Assembly (NCBI GenBank): GCA_015233365.1
Contig: JADFXU010000005.1
Span: 34,310-98,309, forward strand
Direction: 5' to 3'
Length of the DNA stretch: 64,000 bases
Source of the DNA: Nitrospirota bacterium
GTDB lineage: Bacteria; Nitrospirota; Thermodesulfovibrionia; Thermodesulfovibrionales; Dissulfurispiraceae
In this document: positions 28,940-38,333 of the stretch, in pieces
Position numbering within the stretch: position 1 is the first letter of the stretch
Layout of the letters: each line of letters opens with the position of its first letter
The notes under the pieces: model-generated
Databases searched by the model: none
Told to the model about the DNA's origin: nothing
Seen by the model: the letters and a program-made list of their open reading frames with translations, nothing else
Translations under genes and position numbers: made by a program

Positions 28940-30220
28940 TTACCTAGTCTTACCGATGGCTTCTTCAAGAATGTCCAGCCCCCTGTTCATTTCGTCTCCG
29001 GTTATTATGAGAGGCGGGGCGAGCCTTATAATGTTTTTGTCTGCCCCGCATTCCAGCAGCAGCAGGCCTTTGTCAAGGCAGTAGGAAATAATATTCTTCA
29101 AACCCTCTGTGTCAGGCTCCTTGCCTTCCTTCACAAGTTCTATGCCGATCATTAGTCCCAGACCCCTTACATCTCCCATTGCAGGGCGGTCCACCTGCAT
29201 TGCCTTGAGCCTCTTAATTGCAGCGCCGCCTGCTCTTGCCGCGTTTTCGAGCATGCCTTCTTTCTCCATCACACTGATAGTGGCGATGGCCGCAGCACAA
29301 GAAACGGGATTTCCTCCGAAGGTAGTGCCGTGTGCTCCAGGCGGCCATTCCAACATTATCTTTTTTTGCGAAATAACCGCGCTCAACGGCATGCCTGAGG
29401 CTATGCCCTTGGCTACGGTCATGATATCCGGAGTGATGCCGAAGTGCCCGCAGGCGAACCACTTGCCGGTCCTGCCCATACCCGACTGCACTTCGTCAAA
29501 GACAAGAAGTATCCCCCACTTGTTGCAGAGGCCCCGCAGTCTTTCCAGGAAAATTCGGGGAGGAACGACATACCCCCCTTCTCCAAGAACAGGTTCGATG
29601 ACAATGCATGCCACCTCATCGGGTGGTATCTGATGTCTGAACAATCTTTCGAGATACTCGAAGCATTCGAGGCTGCATGTTTCGGACTTCTGCCCGAACC
29701 AGCACCTGTAACAATACGGATAGGGGGAATGGTATACCGATGGAAGCATGGGATGATATCTTTTTCTGTACCGTATGCTCGATGTGGTCAGGGTCGCCGC
29801 TCCGAAGGTCCTTCCGTGGAATCCGCCGGTAAAGGCTATGATGCCCTGCCTGCCGGTATAAAACCTGGCCAGTTTAAGCGCGCCCTCAATTGCCTCTGCC
29901 CCAGAGTTGCTGAAAAAAAACATATCCAGGCCGGGGGGCATAATCTTCTTCAGCATTTGCGCCAGCTCTGCAAGACGTTTATGATAAAACATGCAGCCCG
30001 AATGTATCAGGTCCCCGGCCTGGTCCCGTATGGCCTCGACAACCGCCGGATGATTGTGGCCGGTATTCGTTGTGGCCAGGCCTGAAGTGAAATCCATATA
30101 GCGGTTTCCATCGATATCGTCCAGATAAATGCCGGATGCCTTTTTCACCGCTATATTTGCGTGGACAACAAGGGCAGGAGTTATTGCCTCTTTCGTCAGT
30201 TTTATGATGTTTTTATCCAT
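28940..30220 (-). CDS. Class III aminotransferase (acetylornithine/4-aminobutyrate type)
   Basis: SNSGAEAIEGALKLARFYTGRQGIIAFTGGFHGRT; VFDEVQSGMGRTGKWFA; VAKGIASGMPLSAVI. Confidence 0.92.
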   Translation of the reverse strand: MDKNIIKLTKEAITPALVVHANIAVKKASGIYLDDIDGNRYMDFTSGLATTNTGHNHPAVVEAIRDQAGDLIHSGCMFYHKRLAELAQMLKKIMPPGLDMFFFSNSGAEAIEGALKLARFYTGRQGIIAFTGGFHGRTFGAATLTTSSIRYRKRYHPMLPSVYHSPYPYCYRCWFGQKSETCSLECFEYLERLFRHQIPPDEVACIVIEPVLGEGGYVVPPRIFLERLRGLCNKWGILLVFDEVQSGMGRTGKWFACGHFGITPDIMTVAKGIASGMPLSAVISQKKIMLEWPPGAHGTTFGGNPVSCAAAIATISVMEKEGMLENAARAGGAAIKRLKAMQVDRPAMGDVRGLGLMIGIELVKEGKEPDTEGLKNIISYCLDKGLLLLECGADKNIIRLAPPLIITGDEMNRGLDILEEAIGKTR

Positions 30221-30273
30221 AATTGAATTATATCAGCGATTCTGGAGGATACAAGCCCATATTGTTCATGAGG

Positions 30274-30417
30274 TGTCGAGCAGGCAGGCCACAGTGCTTC
30301 AGCTAAATCTCGCAAGGCATCCTTGCCTTGCTCGAAGCGATGTCAGCCTGTTCAGCCATCCATGGCGTCTCAGGCTGCCAACGCCCGCTTCAGCACCATG
30401 TCCTGCCTGCTCTTGGA
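30274..30417. repeat. 144-nt structured repeat, copy 2
   Basis: tgtcgagcaggcaggccacagtgcttcagc...cttcagcaccatgtcctgcctgctcttgga; see copy 1. Confidence 0.85.
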
Positions 30418-30434
30418 GACGATTTGTTTATCTT

Positions 30435-32114
30435 TCAGTAATAAACGGTCACGAGCGTCTGGCGGTCGAAAACGTCGTCCGTGATGGCGAAAGCCTTTGA
30501 GTTTCCGAATTTGTTTACTTTGGCCGCGACTTCTTCCGGCAGTGCAGGTATCGGTCCCCCTGCAATGACCGCAACCGCGGCTTCGGAAGGGGGTGGATTT
30601 CCGGCATAATATTCCGGATTTCTATATATCCACGAGAAGCGGAATGAGGATATTGCGATTTCTTCGGGCTGGGGGACGTACTCAGGATGATAATTGTAAT
30701 GAATCCTCTTATGGGTAAAGATATCAAGGACCGGCACGTAGACAGCGATGTTGACTTCGTCATCTTTACCGGGGAGCGTCACCACCTCGATGTTTTTCCC
30801 CGGCAGTGTGGCAAGAAACGCCCCTGCGTTTTGCAAATTCTGGGCGCTTGTCTGTTGAAGGAACGGAAGATAGGCAAATGCTGCGATGATGATTGAACAG
30901 GATGCAGCCGAAAATGCGATGTATCTTTGCAGGCCCCTGTCCCTGACTGCGTTGAGCCCGTAAGCAGCCATGAGCGAAAGCATGGGGAACGCTACTATGG
31001 TGTAGCGTATCCTTTTGATCTGCAGTGCAAATAGAAGCACTATGAGCCAGCCTGCAATAAAGAGCTTAGGGTCCTTTTTCTTCCACGCAGTGTAAACGGA
31101 GAGGACCGCGGCTGCGGTGACAAATGGATGCGTCTGAAACAGCAACGTGGAGACGAAGCTTTCTCCCCACCTTCTCAGACCCGGCCCCTGAAACGAAACC
31201 AGAAGGCCTATCTGTGTGGCGAAGACATTGTATTTCAGGAGCATTACGGCCCCGGCAATAAGCGTACCGGTCAGGACAGGGGCGATAATGCGGAAACAGC
31301 AGCTTCTGATGGGGGGGTCTCCAGGCGTCCGGTAAGCCTCCAACAGTCGCACCGCTGCTATGACACCGAGCAGCGAGAACATCAGCCATGCTGAATACTT
31401 GGAAAAAAAGGCCAGGAACAGGGCTGCCGAGGCAGCCGCTATCCAGATGCCCCCGCGCTCCAGCGCCTTAATATATGCATACACGGCAAGGGTGAAAAAA
31501 AACATTGTCGAGGTGTCCACGAGCATAAGCGGCACCTGTGTAAATATGAAAGGTATGCCCAGAAGGGACATGCCTCCAAGGAAACCTGTTTCCCTGTCCC
31601 AGAGGGTTTTACCCATCAGATAAGTAAGCACAACTGTGAACGAGAAGAGCAGCGTTGTAATAATCTGGATGTGCATTCTTCCCTCGCCCGTGTATTTAAA
31701 GACAAGCCCATAGATGAAAGGCATCAACGGCAGGTCTGTCCACGCCGCTATGGTATTACCCCATTCCCTGAAGAACCAGCCTGCGCCGAAGAGTTCGAGA
31801 TGCTTGGCCTGCGTAAAATACCGAGAGGCGTCCACATTCATCTCGGGCTCTCTCCAGAGCAGGGCGGCAGCGGCAAAAGACATGATGAAAAGAAAAAGTA
31901 CGGGATAGCGCTCCGGCACCGTACTATGCGAAAGCATGAAGGCCAGGATGCAGCCTGGAACAAGAAGCGCAAGTATGCGGACGAAGCTTACCGCACCGAA
32001 CACGGATTCCCAACTCGTCAGCCGGTTGTCATCGAGAGTGCGGAAGGTATATAGCAACAGGAAGGTGAGCACTGTCAGCGCTAAAACGATGATGAACGGC
32101 ACATTTTTTTTCAT
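30435..32114 (-). CDS. Glycosyltransferase family 39 (ArnT/PMT-like) membrane protein
   Basis: Polytopic; WREPEMNVDASRYFTQAKHLELFG...GNTIAAWTDLPLMPFIYGL. Confidence 0.85.
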   Translation of the reverse strand: MKKNVPFIIVLALTVLTFLLLYTFRTLDDNRLTSWESVFGAVSFVRILALLVPGCILAFMLSHSTVPERYPVLFLFIMSFAAAALLWREPEMNVDASRYFTQAKHLELFGAGWFFREWGNTIAAWTDLPLMPFIYGLVFKYTGEGRMHIQIITTLLFSFTVVLTYLMGKTLWDRETGFLGGMSLLGIPFIFTQVPLMLVDTSTMFFFTLAVYAYIKALERGGIWIAAASAALFLAFFSKYSAWLMFSLLGVIAAVRLLEAYRTPGDPPIRSCCFRIIAPVLTGTLIAGAVMLLKYNVFATQIGLLVSFQGPGLRRWGESFVSTLLFQTHPFVTAAAVLSVYTAWKKKDPKLFIAGWLIVLLFALQIKRIRYTIVAFPMLSLMAAYGLNAVRDRGLQRYIAFSAASCSIIIAAFAYLPFLQQTSAQNLQNAGAFLATLPGKNIEVVTLPGKDDEVNIAVYVPVLDIFTHKRIHYNYHPEYVPQPEEIAISSFRFSWIYRNPEYYAGNPPPSEAAVAVIAGGPIPALPEEVAAKVNKFGNSKAFAITDDVFDRQTLVTVYY

Positions 32115-32164
32115 CAGCTAATTGTCACTAAAGAGGAGAAAAATGTCAACGGCTATGCCATGTT

Positions 32165-32926
32165 CTACTGCGGCGCACTGCTGAAAATAATGTCCCGGAC
32201 ATATCCTTCGGCAATGTCTTTTGTATGCTGCGTATTCGACTGTATTCTCACTCCCGTTACGCGGGGAGGCTGTTCGTTGAAAAACTTTTTGTAGTCCTCG
32301 TAGATATTCCTGGTATCGGTCACCCATTTGCCCGTGTCGGCAGTGCCGGGCTGCACCACAATAACGGCAATTTCAATGCTGAATGGCCACATGACGAATT
32401 CACGGGCTGTCGTCCCTTCAGGGGCATTCGAGTCCCAGACGTAGCTGAGCACTTTCTTGTTGTCAAAAGCGACCAGCAGTTGCAGTGCCTGATCATCATG
32501 TCCTTTCTTGCGCACATCACCGGCTTTGGGAAGACGCACTGCCTTCCATGTCCAGATGACATAAGGATAATCTGCAGGGCTAAGCGGCAATTCACTCTCC
32601 AAAGAGAAGGAGGAGTCCACGCACTTGATGTGAAGAATGCTAGCGCCGTCCTCGGTAACCACGGCTGCCCCTGCGTTTCCCTTGTTGACCTTGAGTTTCC
32701 ATGGCCCGGGTATTCCTTTATCATCCGGCGTACCGCCAAACCCCAGTTTAAATGAATCGGAATCAGATGCCAGTGCGTAAGCCGAAAGCACGAGAACTAT
32801 TAGTAGCGCACTTATTATTGGATGGATATATTTTGAGTTTGTGTCCACGCTTTTATTCCGGTGCAAATGCGGAGAGTTTTCTATAATCCGGCGGGGTCCT
32901 CCCGTCAAAGAGATTGCAGGCAGCAA
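32165..32926 (-). CDS. DUF3047 domain protein
   Basis: YVIWTWKAVRLPKAGDVRKKGHDDQALQLLVAFDNKKVLSYVWDSNAPEG. Confidence 0.8.
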   Translation of the reverse strand: MLPAISLTGGPRRIIENSPHLHRNKSVDTNSKYIHPIISALLIVLVLSAYALASDSDSFKLGFGGTPDDKGIPGPWKLKVNKGNAGAAVVTEDGASILHIKCVDSSFSLESELPLSPADYPYVIWTWKAVRLPKAGDVRKKGHDDQALQLLVAFDNKKVLSYVWDSNAPEGTTAREFVMWPFSIEIAVIVVQPGTADTGKWVTDTRNIYEDYKKFFNEQPPRVTGVRIQSNTQHTKDIAEGYVRDIIFSSAPQ

Positions 32927-34118
32927 AATATCTGATGTCCTCGAGCCACAACTTTATATGCGGAGGATCTTTGAGAACACGCTTTAAAAAGAAAGCAGGG
33001 TTGCCGAAAAGCGTGAGGAGAGGGCCGGACAGTTCCGAGGGGTCCCTGAAACATTCCCAGTCGCATCTCCTGCATTGGGCTTTTTTGTCCAGCTTTTCGA
33101 AGTCAAGCTCCCAGAACTTGCCGAGATTATCTGTTCCCCGGTAGCCGCAGGGGTATGTGTTGCCGTCACCTGCGTTTACAAAAAAGAATTCTATGCCGCC
33201 CCTGCAGGAATAGCTGTAACCTGGCTCGAGTGTATATTGCCTGATAAGCGAATGGAGAGAGGTCCTCGGAGTGAATATGCGGATCTTTGATCTGTACTCC
33301 GGGATGGTGTCAAAGAGGGCACTGAACACAACGGCACGCTCCTCTTTGGTGAACTGTATGAGTGATGCCTCTGAAGTGGCTCCATATACAGCACTCAATT
33401 CGCCCGGATCATCCGCGTCTATACTCATGGGATAACACGCATTGACAATAGTAAACCCGAGATCGATTGCAGCACTGTAAAATTTCCCGAATGCCTTCCT
33501 GAATGAGTCATAGATCTGCGCGGAGCTTGTTCCGGCCTCGAAAACGCCGCCCGTATTCCTGTTGATGCCCAGATTGGCAGAGGGATAAATCCCGTATTCC
33601 CCGAATATGGGCAGGGCCTTTTCTATCCCTTCAATTACCCCGGGCAATCCCCGCATCTGTTCATGCAAGGCAGGGACAGCGGAATCGATGCTGATCCAGA
33701 AGGTGTAGAGCCCCGATGCTGCAATGCCCTCGGCTATCCGCCTGATCCTGGAATTGAAATCAGGGGTGCTTGGATTCATAAACATGAAACCGTTGGTGCC
33801 GGTCCTGGTATATTTGATTCCGGCATCTCCGGCATATGTGACAAGCTCCATGATATCGTCAAAGAAAAGAAACGGCTCGCCTCCGGTAAAAGACAGGGCA
33901 TTCACACCGTTTTCAGCGGCGTGGTCGATCATCCTTTTGACTGTCTCGATATCGAGCTTCGAACGGCTGAAATGTTCCGTAACTCTCATCCCGCACTGGG
34001 GGCACCGCGCATTGCATTTATCGGTATACTGAATGATAAGCTGGCCCGGCACCCTATTGCCGAAAAGCGGGAAGAGAATATGAGTTATACCCTTACGTTG
34101 TTTTCTTGTGCCGTGCAT
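32853..34118 (-). CDS. Radical SAM protein with C-terminal auxiliary-cluster (SPASM-like) cysteines
   Basis: YTDKCNARCPQCGMR; GGEPFLFFDDI; SCRGGIEFFFVNAGDGNTYPCGYRG...QCRRCDWECFRDP. Confidence 0.88.
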   Translation of the reverse strand: MHGTRKQRKGITHILFPLFGNRVPGQLIIQYTDKCNARCPQCGMRVTEHFSRSKLDIETVKRMIDHAAENGVNALSFTGGEPFLFFDDIMELVTYAGDAGIKYTRTGTNGFMFMNPSTPDFNSRIRRIAEGIAASGLYTFWISIDSAVPALHEQMRGLPGVIEGIEKALPIFGEYGIYPSANLGINRNTGGVFEAGTSSAQIYDSFRKAFGKFYSAAIDLGFTIVNACYPMSIDADDPGELSAVYGATSEASLIQFTKEERAVVFSALFDTIPEYRSKIRIFTPRTSLHSLIRQYTLEPGYSYSCRGGIEFFFVNAGDGNTYPCGYRGTDNLGKFWELDFEKLDKKAQCRRCDWECFRDPSELSGPLLTLFGNPAFFLKRVLKDPPHIKLWLEDIRYFAACNLFDGRTPPDYRKLSAFAPE

Positions 34119-36529
34119 GAGTCTTCGGTGATGAAATCGCTCCGGAGAATAGTGCTGTATGCCTGGTCGGCCCGTATTCCGTTATTCTCCGTAAAATAGC
34201 GCGCCTCCATCCCCATTTCGGATATGCTGCGCCTGTTATTCAGGAAGCGGGTCATGGCATCGATCAATGACTTGCTGCTGTGGGCCTCCACGACCAGGCC
34301 GGTCTTGCCGTTGATTATGAGCTCTTTTGGTCCGCCTTCGTCCGAGACGATAACCGGCAGGCCCGACGCCTGTGCCTCAAGCACTACATTGCCGAACGTA
34401 TCGGTAGTGCTCGGGAAAAGGAAAACATCTGCCGACGCATAAGTTGTATGAAGTTCGTCTCCTGACAAAAAGCCGGTAAACAGCACCGGATATCCCTCAA
34501 GGAGTTTCTCGAGTTCGTTTTTGTAAGGGCCGTCACCGGCAATGATCAGGTCGCATATGTTCCCGGAATCGACGACTTCCTTAAACGCCCTGGCAAGGAT
34601 TTCAAGGTTTTTCTCTTTTGAAACGCGTCCGACATAAAGGAACTTGACGGCATCTCCCAACCCGTATCTGCGCCAGAGGTACGGATCTTTTTTTGCCGGA
34701 GAGAAAATATCCGTATCCACCCATCTGGGCAGCGGTTTTGCCTTGTCCGCGATCAGGCCTTTTTGTATGAGCTGCTGCCTGGTGCTCGAAGACGGGACCA
34801 TCACCTCTTCCATCAGGTTGTAAAACCATATCATATAATTCCATGCAACATTTTCAAGGAAAGTGTCATTGGTAAGACTCTTCACATATTGCGGGATGTC
34901 CGTGTGGTATGTGCCGGATATCGGGATATTCATGAGTTTGGCGATGAACAGGGCAAGCAGACCCAGCGTGCCGGGCGTGCTCGCATGTATCCTTGTGAAT
35001 TCCTCTTTTTCAAAATAATCGATGATATCAAGGATCGGAGGGAAGTGCAGGGTAAGGTCCGGATATTCGGGAAGTGCGAAGTCCCCGACTGACTTGAAGT
35101 TCATCACGCCGTCTTTGCAGCCCGTTTCTTCATGTGTCGAAGTGATTACCGTGAATTCTATGCCCTGCTTTCTCGCGGTCTTTATAAGCCGTTTTATCGT
35201 AATGGCGACACCATTGATTTCGTGAAGCGTGTCTGTAAAAAGCGCGATCTTCTGCTTAGTCCTCGCTTTGCCTCCCGCCAGGAACTCATCTTCCAGGGCC
35301 TTAATCAAATGCTTGCTTCTGTGCTGGTGATGGAAGGAAACATAGTAAGGAGAGGTGAGAAGGTGAACGAAGCCTATGGTGCTCAGCGAATTCGCAATAT
35401 CGAGGACCCCATTGGATATCTGCATCCTGGTCAGGCGCTCGGTGTATATGTATATCAGCCTGTTAGCGAGATAGCTTGTCACCGCAAACACCTTCCGGTT
35501 TATGCCGCTGGAATTGATGGTTTGCAGGAATCTGGCATCATTCAGCAACAGCCTGGCTTCCCGGTCAAGTATCTCCTCGAATGTCTTCCCGTCGTAGCCG
35601 CTATATATTTCGGGGATGTTCTTTCTGATAAGCAGGTTGATCCTGTCGAAAAGAGAAGACTTGCTCTGGGTTCCGTTGAACACCTTGTTTAAAAGCGCAT
35701 TGATAAACGGAAAGGAATTGCCCTTCCTCGTTTCAAATCGTTCCTTGAAGAAACGGTATCCGATGCCGTAAATGCTGTGGGCCAGTGTCAGGGCGTCGCC
35801 GTCATCGCCGGCCGCCCACGTCTTTTGCTCTCTGATCGAATTGATAAAATCTTTTATGGTCCCGCCGCTGTTCGATGCGGTGTAGGCCCTGCCGATGAAG
35901 AAGCCGCTGTGATCGTCGGAGCCGGCAACAACGGATTTTATCCAGGGGCGCTCACCGTAAGGGACTATGCCGTGCTTATTTGCGAGTTGATCCATCTTCT
36001 GCGGGGTAAGAGAAGAGAGCAGGTTGGCAATCAGCCTGCCGTACCGTCTGGCCCTCGATCCGTTTTTAGTCTCAAATACTTCAAATAAGAGCAACAGTTT
36101 TTCTATCGTGGCAACCGAGAGCCGCTCGTTCATATCGTAGAGAGGGTGCGCAATATAGTGCGTAATATTATTTTTCTGAAGGTATCCCACCAGGTCATAT
36201 ATATTGGTCCTCAAATGCATCAGGTCTTTAAAAATGTCTTCATTGATATCCAGAGCTACAGTATGCAGTTTGCTGCCGTCGTCGGGGAGATATGTCGTTA
36301 TTTCGGTGCTTATGAAGGTGCCGGGCAGATGGGCTATTTCAAGCGCACCGTTGATGGAGTTATGGTCTGTTATAGTCACATAATCCATCCCCCTCTTTTT
36401 CGCAGTATTGTAAATGTACATCGGAGATGTATAGCTTTCAGGACAATTGAACTTTCTCAGCGCCCATATTGAGGGCTTGTTGGAATGTCTTGAATGTACA
36501 TGGAGATCGGCCTTATAGAACTTAGCCAT
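34085..36529 (-). CDS. PHP-domain phosphoesterase fused to GT4-family glycosyltransferase
   Basis: N-term KADLHVHSRHSNKPS, YVTITDHNSINGA; C-term LYVGRVSKEKNLEILARAF, FPSTTDTFGNVVLEAQASGLPVIVSDEGGPKELI. Confidence 0.92.
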   Translation of the reverse strand: MAKFYKADLHVHSRHSNKPSIWALRKFNCPESYTSPMYIYNTAKKRGMDYVTITDHNSINGALEIAHLPGTFISTEITTYLPDDGSKLHTVALDINEDIFKDLMHLRTNIYDLVGYLQKNNITHYIAHPLYDMNERLSVATIEKLLLLFEVFETKNGSRARRYGRLIANLLSSLTPQKMDQLANKHGIVPYGERPWIKSVVAGSDDHSGFFIGRAYTASNSGGTIKDFINSIREQKTWAAGDDGDALTLAHSIYGIGYRFFKERFETRKGNSFPFINALLNKVFNGTQSKSSLFDRINLLIRKNIPEIYSGYDGKTFEEILDREARLLLNDARFLQTINSSGINRKVFAVTSYLANRLIYIYTERLTRMQISNGVLDIANSLSTIGFVHLLTSPYYVSFHHQHRSKHLIKALEDEFLAGGKARTKQKIALFTDTLHEINGVAITIKRLIKTARKQGIEFTVITSTHEETGCKDGVMNFKSVGDFALPEYPDLTLHFPPILDIIDYFEKEEFTRIHASTPGTLGLLALFIAKLMNIPISGTYHTDIPQYVKSLTNDTFLENVAWNYMIWFYNLMEEVMVPSSSTRQQLIQKGLIADKAKPLPRWVDTDIFSPAKKDPYLWRRYGLGDAVKFLYVGRVSKEKNLEILARAFKEVVDSGNICDLIIAGDGPYKNELEKLLEGYPVLFTGFLSGDELHTTYASADVFLFPSTTDTFGNVVLEAQASGLPVIVSDEGGPKELIINGKTGLVVEAHSSKSLIDAMTRFLNNRRSISEMGMEARYFTENNGIRADQAYSTILRSDFITEDSCTAQENNVRV

Positions 36530-36627
36530 GTACTTATTTAATCAGAACAAAGTTAACTGGATATTACAGGAATGTTATCTTTCGGTGACGGTCTGTCAAA
36601 GAATCGTTATAGTGTTGAGCGTTTATC

Positions 36628-36679
36628 GCGTTATAGCGTTAACTGCAAACACCGTTTTTGTTATTTTACGCTATAACGC
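36628..36679. repeat. 12-bp perfect inverted repeat in iterated gttatag-rich intergenic region
   Basis: gcgttatagcgt (36628-36639) / acgctataacgc (36668-36679). Confidence 0.6.
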
Positions 36680-36698
36680 AATAAAGCTATGAACGCTA

Positions 36699-37070
36699 TT
36701 AACTGATGCCCAGCTCTTTATTGAGCCACGCCTCGACCTTGCTGTTTATCGGGTACATGCTGAAATAGGCCTTGTCTTTGTTTTCTTCAATGGCCCCGGC
36801 CAGCAGGTCCTGGGGAATTTCGTCTATCTTCGCCGCTGTTTCCGCAAAATCAGCAGCAGTATGGCGCATCATAAAGAGTATGGGTTTTTTATCCATTGTG
36901 TCTATGTAGAATATATAACCCTTGATCTCGTCCCTTATTTTTATTCCCTCATCTGTGACTTTCCGCCTGGGTTCCATCAAATCTTTCGGCTGGAGATTCC
37001 ATAGTATGTGTTCAATCACGAACGGCTCTTTTTTTATCTCCTCTAAAGATAACATATCACTAAACATCAT
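36699..37070 (-). CDS. Conserved hypothetical (123 aa) in redox cluster
   Basis: ORF overlapping/abutting the FTR gene (stop/start overlap at 37067-37070). Confidence 0.65.
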   Translation of the reverse strand: MMFSDMLSLEEIKKEPFVIEHILWNLQPKDLMEPRRKVTDEGIKIRDEIKGYIFYIDTMDKKPILFMMRHTAADFAETAAKIDEIPQDLLAGAIEENKDKAYFSMYPINSKVEAWLNKELGIS

Positions 37071-37396
37071 AAAACTGCCTCCTCTCGCCGCCTTTCCGGC
37101 ACATATCTATGTTCCGTGCGTCCTTCGTTCCATTCTTTGGAAACATAGAGTCCGCAATAGCAGCTTCCGTATTCTTCAATATCCGGGTCCCTGTAAGCAC
37201 ATGGACAGATTATATCCGCGTCCTTTTCCCTTGTACCTGAAGACAGGCGGCATGGACAGGAACGATAGCCGTGCCGCTCTTCATTTTTGAGAAGTCCCGC
37301 CAAAATGTCCAGGACAAAATCTTTATCTCTATTAAGCTGGATTCCCTGCGATGCGGCGTATTTCGCCAGTACCCCGTAAAGGCCTTCAGGTGTCAT
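37067..37396 (-). CDS. Ferredoxin:thioredoxin reductase catalytic subunit
   Basis: CPCR...CPCAYRDPDIEEYGSCYCGLYVS, the FTR [4Fe-4S]/disulfide cysteine signature. Confidence 0.92.
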   Translation of the reverse strand: MTPEGLYGVLAKYAASQGIQLNRDKDFVLDILAGLLKNEERHGYRSCPCRLSSGTREKDADIICPCAYRDPDIEEYGSCYCGLYVSKEWNEGRTEHRYVPERRREEAVL

Positions 37397-37659
37397 GCTA
37401 CACCAAGAGCTGCTGCCAGCTTTTCAACATCAGGGCCGTTAATTACCTCTTCGATCACGACCGTAGGAAAGGTAGCCAGGGGATTATACTTCTTTAATTC
37501 TTTTGACGCCAGCCATTGCTCACCACTGTCAAGCATGTCCACTTCTATGCACTCGTAGATTATATCGTGAGAATCGAGAAAACGCCTCACCTTTTTGCAC
37601 GCGGGACAGGTGCTCAAAGCGTAAACTCTGACTTTCTTCTTCTGGTCTTCCATAGACAC
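37393..37659 (-). CDS. Glutaredoxin-like protein
   Basis: VYALSTCPACKKVRRFLDSHDIIYECIEVDM...ATFPTVVIEE. Confidence 0.9.
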   Translation of the reverse strand: MSMEDQKKKVRVYALSTCPACKKVRRFLDSHDIIYECIEVDMLDSGEQWLASKELKKYNPLATFPTVVIEEVINGPDVEKLAAALGVA

Positions 37660-38013
37660 CTATGCATTGCCGATAGGGCCATCGGGATTGCTTTCCCGGT
37701 AGATTGCAGCGGCAGTTGTCCCGACATCCTCAAGCATCTCCATGTTGGCCGCATTTATTTTCTTTAATGGTATTTTCAAGGTATCCGACACCTGGGGAAG
37801 GGGGATCCCTTTCTGGTAATGCATCTCTGCAATCATCACTTTAAGGGCATCTTCTTCGATAAAATGCTTCAGTTCGGGGTCCTGTATATTGATAGCGCTG
37901 CATGCCTCGCTGAAGCTCAACCCGTTTTTCATCCCCTCTCTTATCTTCACCATAGCCTCATCATAAATCCTGCTCTCTTCCGGTGTATAATCCTTATATT
38001 TGAAATCACCCAT
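37660..38013 (-). CDS. Hypothetical protein (117 aa) in redox cluster
   Basis: ORF directly upstream of glutaredoxin gene, 0-nt spacing. Confidence 0.6.
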   Translation of the reverse strand: MGDFKYKDYTPEESRIYDEAMVKIREGMKNGLSFSEACSAINIQDPELKHFIEEDALKVMIAEMHYQKGIPLPQVSDTLKIPLKKINAANMEMLEDVGTTAAAIYRESNPDGPIGNA

Positions 38014-38150
38014 TATATCTCCTCGCCTGCAATTCGCATCGACGCTCCCGGTGCGACATCGTATTTATGAAATGAAGTACCAGCCGACATTTATACATAT
38101 GTAATGAATGTACCATAAATACGACGTTTTTGGCTAACCGCAGTCACTAA

Positions 38151-38314
38151 AGAACACGGCATAGCTGTCTGTCGGCAAAATAAAACTATTGTTCCAATCC
38201 AAACATTTAATTGTAGATTAGTACGTAGCAATCACAGTGTTGGGGCTCGGCGTTACTCGCCCCCGCTCCAGTAGAGCCGTGCTATTTTGCCGAAAGACAG
38301 CTATGCCGTGTTCT
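38151..38314. mobile_element. MITE-like element with 32-bp terminal inverted repeats
   Basis: agaacacggcatagctgtctgtcggcaaaata (38151-38182) / tattttgccgaaagacagctatgccgtgttct (38283-38314), one mismatch; 100-nt non-coding core. Confidence 0.75.
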
Positions 38315-38333
38315 ACCGGCGAACCATGGTGGT

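Noticed and set aside
29444-30085. 213-aa plus-strand ORF within the aminotransferase gene
   Set aside because: Antisense to a clear class III aminotransferase; composition is that of a shadow ORF.
35132-35692. 186-aa plus-strand ORF within the PHP-GT fusion
   Set aside because: Antisense to a well-supported gene, no domain.
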